Assembly (NCBI RefSeq): GCF_000745175.1
Contig: NZ_JQNI01000002.1
Coordinates: 2,208,001 to 2,272,000 of the forward strand
Direction of reading: 5' to 3'
Source: Deinococcus sp. YIM 77859
GTDB lineage: Bacteria > Deinococcota > Deinococci > Deinococcales > Deinococcaceae
Length of the DNA: 64,000 nucleotides
Shown here: in pieces, positions 50,893 to 64,000 of the stretch
How positions within the stretch are numbered: position 1 is the stretch's first letter
How the letters are laid out: every line of letters begins with the position of its first letter
Notes under the pieces: generated by a model
Databases searched by the model: none
Told to the model about the DNA's origin: nothing
Seen by the model: the letters and a program-made list of their open reading frames with translations, nothing else
Made by a program: the position numbers and the translations under genes

Positions 50893-51629
50893 CTACACAC
50901 TCAGGTACCGCAGCAGGTCGGCGCGGCGCGCCTCGACCTCGTCGGCGCGCACCTCGTCCACCACCTGCCCGTCCACGAGCACGTAGTGACGGTCGGCCAG
51001 ACGGGTAGCAAATTTGAGGTTCTGTTCGACCAGGATCACGCTGAGGCCCTCGCGGCGCAGCTCCTGAAGCATGTCCCCGATGCGCCCCACGATCACGGGC
51101 GCGAGGCCCTCGCTGGGTTCGTCGAGCAGGAGGAGGCGCGGGCCACTGCGCAGCACCCGCACGATGGCGAGCATCTGCTGTTCGCCGCCCGACAGCTTGG
51201 AGCCGGGGTGGTGACCGCGTTCGCGCAGCACCGGAAAGGCTTCGAGGGCCCGCTCGGTGCTCCAGCCGCCGGGCCGCGCGGGGGGCAGCTCGAGGTTTTC
51301 GCGCACGGTCAGGCTGCTGAGAATCGCTCGCTCTTCCGGCACCCACGCGAGCCCCCGCGCCGCGATGCGGTGGCTGGGCAGCCGGGTGATGTCCTGGCCC
51401 TCAAAGGTGATCTGCCCGGTGCGGCTTCTGAGCACCCCCATGATGCTTTTGAGGGTGGTTGTCTTGCCCGCGCCGTTGCGCCCGATCAGGCTGACCACCT
51501 CGCCGGGCATCACCTGGAGGTTGACGCCGTGCAGGACGTGGCTCTGTCCGTAAAAAGCGTGCAGGTCGCGGACTTCGAGCAGGGGTGCCTGCGGCGAGGC
51601 GCGCCGAGTGGGGGAGACGGCAGGTGCGC

Positions 51630-51633
<4 letters not shown>
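50893..51633 (-). CDS. livF: Branched-chain amino acid ABC transporter ATP-binding protein LivF
   Basis: The 246-residue ATPase has Walker A LIGRNGAGKTTTLKSIMG, the signature KLSGGEQQMLAIVRVL and Walker B RLLLLDEPSEGLAP. The sequence LAWVPEERAILSSLTVRENL is typical of LivF. The start overlaps the livG stop. N-terminal residues 1-17 form a short extension. Confidence 0.94.
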
Positions 51634-52388
<755 letters not shown>

Positions 52389-52538
52389 GGCCTGTCGCCA
52401 CTGTGCTTGTCCGGCCGACGAATGGACAACTCCTTGGGCATCCTTCCCCCTTTCTCCGAATTGTGGTGCAGGAAGAAGTCTAGCAGGGGTTGGTCACAGA
52501 GACGTGACACGGGCCGCCCACGGCACCAGCTCGCCCCG

Positions 52539-53234
<696 letters not shown>

Positions 53235-53330
53235 CCGCGCCAGCTTAACGCCCACCCGGGTCAAGGGGCGGTTCCGGATGAGGGGGGAGGCGGCCCGGCT
53301 CACCCGGCGTGGAGGGGCAGGAGGAGAACT

Positions 53331-53444
53331 TCAGCGGTGGCCGGAGCGGACGCGCACCGGGGCACGTGGCGGACCAGGACGCTCCTGCCGGGTGGCCAGC
53401 AGCAAGGGCAGGGTGATCACCAGTCCGGCAAAGAGCAGTTCCAT
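53331..53444 (-). CDS. Candidate 37-residue single-helix membrane protein
   Basis: An ATG at 53444 opens 37 codons: MELLFAGLVITLPLLLATRQ then a basic, proline-rich tail (ERPGPPRAPVRVRSGHR). One membrane helix with a positively charged C-terminus is plausible. No ribosome site is obvious. It fills the gap between the EVE-domain gene and thyX, all on the minus strand. It could be chance. Confidence 0.35.
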   Translation of the reverse strand: MELLFAGLVITLPLLLATRQERPGPPRAPVRVRSGHR

Positions 53445-53524
53445 GCATCAGTTTTGCAGTCCGCCTCTGACAGAAGGTTGACGGGCCCTAAGGCGGAGAG
53501 GCAAGCCGCGTGGGGGCGAGCGGT

Positions 53525-54019
53525 TCAAACGGGATGGACCGCGGGAAGGTCTATGCCTGCTGCCTCCAGCGCTGCCCGGAACTGTTCGGGGGTGACGGGA
53601 AGCACGCTGAGGCGACTGCCCTGGCGGGTCAGCGGCGAGTCCTGCCACTCGGGAAGCGTCCGCAGCACCGCCAGCGGCAGCACCGCCGGAAAAGCTCGCA
53701 CCGGGGCGACGTCCACCATGCTCCAGCGCGGATCTTCCGGAGTGCTGGTGGGGTCAAAGTACGGGCTCTCAGGGTCGAATTGCAGGTTGTCGGGGTAGGC
53801 TTCCCGCACCACCCGCGCCACGCCCGCAACGCCGCTCGGCCGCGCGTTCGAGTGGTAGAAGAGGCAGAGGTCTCCTGCCCGCATCGCGCGCAGGAAGTTG
53901 CGCGCCTGGTAATTTCGCACGCCGTTCCAGGGTTCGCGCCCCACCCGCACAAGATCGGAGTAACCGAACACGTCGGGTTCGGACTTCAGAAGCCAGAAAC
54001 GCGGCGGAGTGGGAGACAT
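53525..54019 (-). CDS. EVE-domain protein
   Basis: The 164-residue protein is a single EVE (PUA-like) domain: FWLLKSEPDVFGYSDLVRVG, WNGVRNYQARNFLRAMRAGD and CLFYHSNARPSGVAGVARVV are the family blocks (as in human THYN1). EVE domains bind modified bases in DNA or RNA. TACCCT (54027-54032) ends seven bases before ATG 54019. It is divergent from the protease gene. Confidence 0.9.
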   Translation of the reverse strand: MSPTPPRFWLLKSEPDVFGYSDLVRVGREPWNGVRNYQARNFLRAMRAGDLCLFYHSNARPSGVAGVARVVREAYPDNLQFDPESPYFDPTSTPEDPRWSMVDVAPVRAFPAVLPLAVLRTLPEWQDSPLTRQGSRLSVLPVTPEQFRAALEAAGIDLPAVHPV

Positions 54020-54098
54020 AGGGGAGAGGGTAGCGCCCCGGCCTGCCTCCGTGCCTTCCCGCACCCTGTCTCATCCGGGCCCGCTCTAGACTGGCGGC

Positions 54099-55172
<1,074 letters not shown>

Positions 55173-55258
55173 GTGTCCCCACAGCCTGATGCGGATGTGG
55201 TTGAACGGGAATGCCATCCCTGTAGGACTCCGTATGGCCTTCACGCGCATCCGGCCCC

Positions 55259-56166
55259 CTACCACGCTCCTTCCAGCGTGATTCGGAACGCGCCCCCCAG
55301 GCTCTGTCCCGGCAGAAGCGTTCGCAGGTCGGTGCCGCTCACGCCCCGTGCGGCAAGGTTAAAGGCGTCGGTCGCGTGCGTGACGGGTTCCAGCGCCAGG
55401 CTGCCATCAGGCGCCGTAAAGACCACCAGATGCGAATACACCGGGTCAGCGGTGAGGCTCAGGGCCCGGCGCTCGCCGCTGGTGCTGGTCCAGTCCAGGC
55501 GGGCCACACCGTTCCAGGCGGTATACACGCGGTCGAGCTGCCTGTCCCCGACGGGTGCAGGCGTTCGGTAGTCCTCGTCCGGGCGCAGCGGGCGCGCGCC
55601 CCCGGTGGGGAGTTGCCGTTCGTCCGTGTCGTAGGTCAGGGCCGCCTCAAAGCCGAGACGCGGGTCTATGCCGTCCTGCCAGCGGGTAAAGTAGGGGTGC
55701 AGCCCCATTCCAGCGGGCATCTCGCTCGTGTCCACATTCGTCAGCGTCACGCTGGTGTCGAGGTGCGGGCCGTGCAGGAGGTATTCGACACGCGCCGTAA
55801 AGGCCCAGGGCCAATTCATGTCGGGAAAGGCTCGGCTGTCGAAGTCACAGCGGAGGTGCGTTTCCGAGACGCGCGTGACCTCCCAGGGCCGGTTGCGCAC
55901 GTCGCCGTGCTGGGCGAGGCCGTCCTTGGTGGTGGGGCGAAGCTGCACCTCGCGGCCCTGAAAGGAGAAGCGGGCGTCCCGGATGCGGTTGGAGTAGGGC
56001 AGCAGCGTAAAGCTGGCACACTGGCTGCTGGTGTTGACGTCGGCCAGGTTCACGTGGCGCAGCACCGGACGGCCCGATGCCGCGCGCAGGTTTAGGACGC
56101 TCGCGCCGACCTCGGGGAGCACCTCCAGCGTCAGGTGTGCGCTGGCGATGCGCTCGACCTGCCAGG

Positions 56167-56170
<4 letters not shown>
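55259..56170 (-). CDS. Aldose 1-epimerase family protein
   Basis: The 303-residue protein is a galactose mutarotase-fold enzyme: LLPYSNRIRDARFSFQGREV (Asn-Arg pair), GLAQHGDVRNRPWEV (His), and PAGMGLHPYFTRW (His) correspond to the substrate-binding set. It interconverts anomers of a hexose; the exact sugar is unknown. Its stop lies on the minus strand side of the protease gene (convergent). Its start overlaps the stop of the methyltransferase gene by 4 bp. Confidence 0.88.
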
Positions 56171-56883
<713 letters not shown>

Positions 56884-56903
56884 GGAGGCAGTCTAGCGGG
56901 GCG

Positions 56904-57335
56904 TTACTCCCACTCGTCCTCATCCCGGGCCGGCTTGGGGGGCGCGGTGTAGATGGCGGGGTCGCTGGGGTTGCTCGCTGCGATCAGGCGGGCCACCTCT
57001 GCCTCTTCGGGCTCGGCCAGCACCCGCACGAAGTCCGACCCGGGAAGCACCGTCTCGCGCACCGGCCACCCGCGCGCCTGCGCCCAGCGGGTCAGGTCCG
57101 CGAGGGCCTGCGCTCCTGCCGGACCGTACGCCGGGCCAAAGGCGGGCGCCGTCACCAGGGCTTCTTCCCCCACGGTGAGCAGGGCCGCGTAACGCCCGCG
57201 GGGCTGCTCGTCCTGCCGGTCCGTGATCAGGATGAGCTGCCCGTCCACCTCACCCAGGCCCTCCAGGTGGGCGAGCATGGCCTGTAGCGTCTCCAGCGGC
57301 GCGCCCGGCACGCCGAATGGGTCGGGAATGTGCAT
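56904..57335 (-). CDS. Hypothetical protein
   Basis: The 143-residue protein starts MHIPDPFGVPGAPLETLQAM. It has an alpha/beta look (GQLILITDRQDEQPRGRYAA, EEALVTAPAFGPAYGPAGAQ) and an acidic C-terminus ARDEDEWE. No signal peptide, membrane segment or known motif is seen. It is 20 bp upstream of the rlmB-type gene on the same strand. Function unknown. Confidence 0.68.
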   Translation of the reverse strand: MHIPDPFGVPGAPLETLQAMLAHLEGLGEVDGQLILITDRQDEQPRGRYAALLTVGEEALVTAPAFGPAYGPAGAQALADLTRWAQARGWPVRETVLPGSDFVRVLAEPEEAEVARLIAASNPSDPAIYTAPPKPARDEDEWE

Positions 57336-57373
57336 GGGGGCCAGTGTATAGCTGCTGACGCTATCCTGCCCGT

Positions 57374-58075
57374 ATGAAGCAGAAGCTCCCCACGCTGGTG
57401 GCGCAGGCGCGCGGTGGGCGCGTAGTCCGCACGCCCTTTGTGGATGGCGACGACATCGACCGCCGCTCACTGCAAGATGATGAGGTGCGCTATGTGCTGG
57501 CGGGTGGCTTTCCCGACGCCCGGCGGGTGGTGCTCACCCTGTACCCCGCCCACATTCCTGAGGTGGACAGCGGCGTGACCGTCCTGCGCGTGACCCCGGG
57601 GGCAGGGGGCCCGCCCTGGGACGTGCAGGACTTCACGGTGCAGCTGCGCCGCCTGAGCCTACCCGAAGACCAGCTTGGGGACGTCCGCGAGGAACGCGGC
57701 GGAGCCTTCCTGATCGCAGCGACGGGCAAAGCCACCCAGACCCTGGCGGACCTCACCGAACTGGGTGGCCGTGAGGTCACGGTGGAGACGGTCGGCGAGA
57801 CGGCCGGGCGCGGCAGCAAGACCCGCGAGGTCGTGGTGCCCTCCATGCGGGTGGACGTGGTTGGCGCCAAGGGCTTCGGCGTCAGCCGCGCCTATTTTCA
57901 ACAGGGCATCGACGGCGGCAAGGTCAGGCTCAACGGCCAACCGGCCCGCGCGAGCAGCGAGATTCGCGAGGGCGATAGCCTCAGCGCGGAGGGGATCGGC
58001 CGCATCGACTTTAAGCGAGTGGTCAACGAGACGCGGCGCGGGAATTTCAGGGTAGAACTGGAGGTTCACCGTTGA
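57374..58075 (+). CDS. YlmH-like RNA-binding protein with S4 domain
   Basis: The 233-residue protein has an N-terminal YlmH-type region (DDEVRYVLAGGFPDARRVVL, FTVQLRRLSLPEDQLGDVRE, LTELGGREVTVETVGETAG) and a C-terminal S4 domain (VDVVGAKGFGVSRAYFQQGI, GGKVRLNGQPARASSEIREG). Relatives bind rRNA or rescue stalled ribosomes (RqcP/YlmH). TATCCT (57362-57367) ends six bases before the ATG, so the mRNA is likely leaderless. Confidence 0.85.
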   Translation: MKQKLPTLVAQARGGRVVRTPFVDGDDIDRRSLQDDEVRYVLAGGFPDARRVVLTLYPAHIPEVDSGVTVLRVTPGAGGPPWDVQDFTVQLRRLSLPEDQLGDVREERGGAFLIAATGKATQTLADLTELGGREVTVETVGETAGRGSKTREVVVPSMRVDVVGAKGFGVSRAYFQQGIDGGKVRLNGQPARASSEIREGDSLSAEGIGRIDFKRVVNETRRGNFRVELEVHR

Positions 58076-58129
58076 GGGGAAAGACGTTTTCGCGGCCACC
58101 GCGGCTCGGTTTCAGGTCTTGTTGCATCC

Positions 58130-59152
<1,023 letters not shown>

Positions 59153-59188
59153 GAGCGTTGCATGAGCCGCCTGCCTATGCTCGGGGAA

Positions 59189-59587
59189 ATGTCTACGCCG
59201 TTTCCTGTTGGGCGGGTGGGTCTGGCCGTCCTCCTGAGCGGTGCCGCTCTGTCCGGCGCTGCCTCTCTTCAGCTGGACGGGCTGCTCGCCGTGTATGACA
59301 GCTCCTCGCCCTGCCTGAGTGTCGCCGTCAAGGTGTATGAGGGCGGGAAACTCACGGCCCAAGTCGCCGTTTTGCCCGACGGGCAGGTCAAACCCCTAGG
59401 GGGAAAAGACGCGTCTCTTCCCCGCTTTCAAAAGGGCCGGACCTACAACCTGCAGGCGACCTGCCTCAGCAAAGACAGCGCCACCTTTCAGAATTCGGAA
59501 CTCACCTTCCAAGCGGACGGCCGTACGGTGATGGTCGCCTTTACCAAAACAGGCTTTCAGCTTCGGCGCGGCGGCCTGGCCTACTGA
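59189..59587 (+). CDS. Exported hypothetical protein
   Basis: The 132-residue product begins MSTPFPVGRVGLAVLLSGAA with a signal peptide ending near ALSGAAS. The mature part has two cysteines (SSSPCLSVAVKVYEGG and YNLQATCLSKDSATFQ) that could pair, in a beta-rich small domain. An in-frame ATG at 59162 is possible but adds nine residues before the signal. No family is recognised. It is the last plus-strand gene before the tRNA/tmRNA block. Confidence 0.65.
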   Translation: MSTPFPVGRVGLAVLLSGAALSGAASLQLDGLLAVYDSSSPCLSVAVKVYEGGKLTAQVAVLPDGQVKPLGGKDASLPRFQKGRTYNLQATCLSKDSATFQNSELTFQADGRTVMVAFTKTGFQLRRGGLAY

Positions 59588-59607
59588 GCCCGCTGAGGAC
59601 CTTTTCA

Positions 59608-59630
59608 GAAAAACCCCGCCGCAGCGGGGC
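59608..59630 (-). terminator. Terminator of the tRNA-Leu gene
   Basis: On the minus strand CCCCGC and GCGGGG (arms 59614-59619 and 59624-59629, 4-nt loop) are followed by five T residues. It lies 7 bp after the tRNA 3' end and also faces the convergent hypothetical gene. Confidence 0.8.
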
Positions 59631-59636
59631 TAGAAC

Positions 59637-59723
59637 TGGTGCCGGGAACGGGACTTGAACCCGCATGCCCTGGTGGGCGTTCGATTTTAAGTCGGATGCG
59701 TCTACCGATTCCGCCATCCCGGC
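59637..59723 (-). tRNA. tRNA-Leu (anticodon UAA)
   Basis: The 87-nt minus-strand gene starts GCCGGGATGGCGGAAT and ends GGTTCAAGTCCCGTTC then CCGGCACCA. The acceptor stem GCCGGGA pairs with TCCCGGC, followed by discriminator A and an encoded CCA. The anticodon loop ACTTAAAATC gives TAA. The long variable arm (class II) and D-arm GGTAGACGC fit leucine tRNA. Confidence 0.95.
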
Positions 59724-59739
59724 ATAAGCAGCAGTATAG

Positions 59740-59765
59740 AAAAAACCCCGCCTCCTGGGGCGGGG
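59740..59765 (-). terminator. Terminator of the tmRNA gene
   Basis: On the minus strand CCCCGCC and GGCGGGG (arms 59746-59752 and 59759-59765, 6-nt loop) are followed by a run of T residues. It lies between ssrA and tRNA-Leu. Confidence 0.85.
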
Positions 59766-59769
59766 CCTG

Positions 59770-60122
<353 letters not shown>

Positions 60123-60215
60123 CCTGCAGCGCCGGATCACTCCGGCAAGAGGAAGTGTAGCAGAAGACTGCTGACCAAACGCTGATCTTGAGCACGATGT
60201 TCTCTCAGAGAGGCG

Positions 60216-60941
60216 TCAGCGTGACCAGCGTCCGCGCAGGTTCCGCCACTGCTTGCGCCCGTAGGCGTACACCGGGTGGGTCCAGCTTCCAGCGACCACG
60301 CCTTCACGCAACGCGGCGAGCAGGTCGGCGGGCGTGCGAACCAGGCGGAAAGGGGTTTCCACCCACGCCTCACCGATGTCGTGGAGGGTATGGGCGTCAC
60401 TTCCGGCACAGACGGGGAGGCGGCGTTCGTGGGCCCATTGGGCTGCTACCAGGTTCCAGCGGTGGCGCGAGACGCGCGAGTTGAAGCTTTCTACGATGTC
60501 GACCTGATCAGCAATTCGCGCGGTTGCTTCGGGCCGGAGGCGGTAGCGTTTGAGGGGGTCGAAGCCGTGCTGGAGCATCACCAGGCCGCCCTGCGCCTTG
60601 ATCTCGCGAACGGTGGCTTCGGGCGTGAGCCCCGGCGGAATGCGCTCGTGCAGAAAGAGGCCGATCAGTTCGCCCTGCGAGGTGGTGATCTCCTCGCCGG
60701 GGATGATGCTCAGGCGGCTCTCTAGCCCCAGATCAGCCACGATCTGGGCGAGGAGAGGACCGCCGCGCTGCTGGTCGTGGTCGGTCACGGCGATCACGCG
60801 GGTGTTGGTCCGCAGCATCCAGCCGGGGATGTCGCGGAGCCGCGTGCGGCAGTCGTGGCTGACCTCGGTATGGGTATGCAGGTCCATGCGCATCACCTGC
60901 ACGCCCTCTCGAAACACGATGTTGTTGGGCCAAACGGCCAT
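60216..60941 (-). CDS. PHP-domain metal-dependent phosphoesterase
   Basis: The 241-residue protein has the PHP motifs in order: MDLHTHTEVSHDC, VIAVTDHDQQRGG, IIPGEEITTSQGELIGLFL, VMLQHGFDP and PVCAGSDAHTLHDIGEA, giving a trinuclear metal site. It resembles small YciV/RNase AM-like PHP enzymes that remove phosphates or nucleotides. AGGAGGG lies seven bases before the ATG. It begins 2 bp after the lipid-kinase-like gene, so the two form an operon. Confidence 0.88.
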   Translation of the reverse strand: MAVWPNNIVFREGVQVMRMDLHTHTEVSHDCRTRLRDIPGWMLRTNTRVIAVTDHDQQRGGPLLAQIVADLGLESRLSIIPGEEITTSQGELIGLFLHERIPPGLTPEATVREIKAQGGLVMLQHGFDPLKRYRLRPEATARIADQVDIVESFNSRVSRHRWNLVAAQWAHERRLPVCAGSDAHTLHDIGEAWVETPFRLVRTPADLLAALREGVVAGSWTHPVYAYGRKQWRNLRGRWSR

Positions 60942-60943
60942 AG

Positions 60944-61888
60944 CTAGCCCTCCTGCCCATTCGGCACCAACACCGACAGGGCACCCGCCCAGACCTCTAT
61001 CCGTACGCTGCCGGTGACGCCGGGTTGTGCGGGCCGTACCTCGCCGTCCACATGAAAAGCTTGTCCCAGATAGGGCAGCTCGGCGCAGCGAACCGAATCA
61101 TTCACCACACTGCTCAGCTGCTCGAACGTGTCCCCAGCGAGGGCGGTAGCGTAGCGGAAGAGCCCCTCCCGTTCCTCGGCGTTCACGCGGATCACGTTGA
61201 GTTGTCCGTCCGTCGGGTCAGCGCTTGTCGCGAGGCTGAGCCGGGGGCCGGTCGCCTTCGTGTTCATGACCTCCACAAGAGCGTAGCGGGCCTCCGGCTG
61301 CGCCTTCCCGTCCAGCGTGAGGGCAAGGGGCAGCGGCTCAAAGTTCGTTGCGGCTGTGGCCAGCGCCCCAACGGCCCGCAGCGGGCTCTTGCCTTCCTGG
61401 GGGTCATACTCGGCAAGGACGTCTGCAAAGACTCCACAGCCACAGGCTTCCAGAAAGAGGTCACTGCCCCAGGGGGCCGTCACGCGTCCTAGGTCGAGCG
61501 GCAGTGTCCGGGCGTCGGCATAGGCGGCAATCACGTCCAGCGGCTCACCCTCGATCCCCAGTGTCCGGGCGACGTTGTTGGCGGTACCCATCGGGATCAG
61601 GGCGAGACGCACGCCGTCCCGGCCAGCCAGATGCAGGGCAGCGGCCCGAACGGTGCCGTCTCCCCCCGCCACAAACACGGTACCCCGCACGCCACGGAGG
61701 GCCGCCACCAGAGCCGATTCATCGTCGGTTGCTCGGTACACCGGGTGGTAGCCGATCGCAAGCAGGGCCTCCACCAGGTGATCCGGGCTCGCACGGGCAC
61801 TGCCGCCTGCCTTGGCGTTGAAAATCAGCGTGGCGTTGGTGACATCAGGGCCGGAGCCCGGTCCCACGACCGCAGTGCCTTGGGTCAT
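60944..61888 (-). CDS. Diacylglycerol kinase-like lipid kinase (YegS/DgkB family)
   Basis: The 314-residue protein has the nucleotide motif FVAGGDGTVRAAALHL, the N-terminal TLIFNAKAGGSARASPDHLV and ALIPMGTANNVARTLGIEGE, all of the DAGK catalytic family. It probably phosphorylates a lipid such as diacylglycerol. ATG 61888 is supported by TACTTT (61895-61900) six bases upstream; the longer frame to 61939 crosses that promoter. Confidence 0.9.
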   Translation of the reverse strand: MTQGTAVVGPGSGPDVTNATLIFNAKAGGSARASPDHLVEALLAIGYHPVYRATDDESALVAALRGVRGTVFVAGGDGTVRAAALHLAGRDGVRLALIPMGTANNVARTLGIEGEPLDVIAAYADARTLPLDLGRVTAPWGSDLFLEACGCGVFADVLAEYDPQEGKSPLRAVGALATAATNFEPLPLALTLDGKAQPEARYALVEVMNTKATGPRLSLATSADPTDGQLNVIRVNAEEREGLFRYATALAGDTFEQLSSVVNDSVRCAELPYLGQAFHVDGEVRPAQPGVTGSVRIEVWAGALSVLVPNGQEG

Positions 61889-61958
61889 GGAACCAAAGTA
61901 CCCGATCTCACTCCACCGGAGGACAACCTCTGAGACCACATGGGGCGTCCCTCAGCCT

Positions 61959-64000
<2,042 letters not shown>

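Overview
The window is high-GC bacterial DNA that fits Deinococcus. The evidence is an SDR-rich, GNAT-rich gene content, a Thermus/Deinococcus-type V-ATPase operon in the order G-I-L-E-C-F-A-B-D, a poxvirus-type topoisomerase IB beside a uracil-DNA glycosylase, a FrnE-like oxidoreductase, and many genes whose -10 box sits 5-7 nt before the start codon (leaderless mRNAs, known to be common in Deinococcus). The species cannot be fixed from the sequence alone.

Layout. 1-6175: FrnE (partial), carB, a LysE/ArgO-type exporter, a PLP aminotransferase and a small beta-barrel-like exported protein. 6195-15239: an arginine/pyrimidine and DNA-maintenance block of argG, GNAT, argH, HIT protein, two tandem GNATs, an N-acetylglutamate synthase-like GNAT, a decayed S23-type four-helix-bundle gene, carA, ung (5' frameshift) and topoisomerase IB. 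Two ARG-box-like operators precede argG. 15343-17905: an FMN-dependent lactate-type dehydrogenase gene is split by a clean 1.47-kb IS200/IS605-type element carrying only tnpB; removing it restores the reading frame exactly. 17983-22186: a helical hypothetical protein, pth, an M42 peptidase, and a P-II/ammonium transporter operon behind a strong promoter and a 12-bp inverted repeat. 22411-31058: the complete V-ATPase operon, ended by a 15-bp terminator hairpin.

31100-34917 is the accessory region. Most of it is visibly AT-richer than the rest. It has a LuxR-type regulator, an exported tandem-thioredoxin protein with two CxxC sites, and three successive copies of a module: the 3' end of the thioredoxin gene, then a 12-cysteine exported peptide gene, then small multi-pass membrane protein genes. 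The module becomes more decayed with distance from the intact thioredoxin gene. The two cysteine-rich genes share the same 12-Cys spacing, and each carries one in-frame TGA at a different position. I infer a disulfide-rich peptide (possibly bacteriocin-like) system with its own folding enzyme and candidate immunity proteins; this is the best candidate for an undescribed system here.

34972-45707: HD hydrolase, gpsA, methyltransferase, a lipoprotein, DUF1802, a type IV pilin / O-antigen-ligase-like cluster, dnaB with a 378-residue homing-endonuclease intein in its P-loop, a Nudix hydrolase, a zinc-ribbon protein, an SDR-like protein and nrdR. 45711-52388: a branched-chain-amino-acid-type ABC importer operon (livG-F-K-H-M) followed by an SDR and a thiolase. 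52539-64000: thyX, EVE protein, HtrA-like protease, aldose epimerase, RNA 2'-O-methyltransferase, S4 RNA-binding protein, ZapE, tRNA-Leu(UAA), tmRNA, PHP phosphoesterase, diacylglycerol-kinase-like enzyme, and an unusual glycosidase-RmlD fusion running off the right edge.
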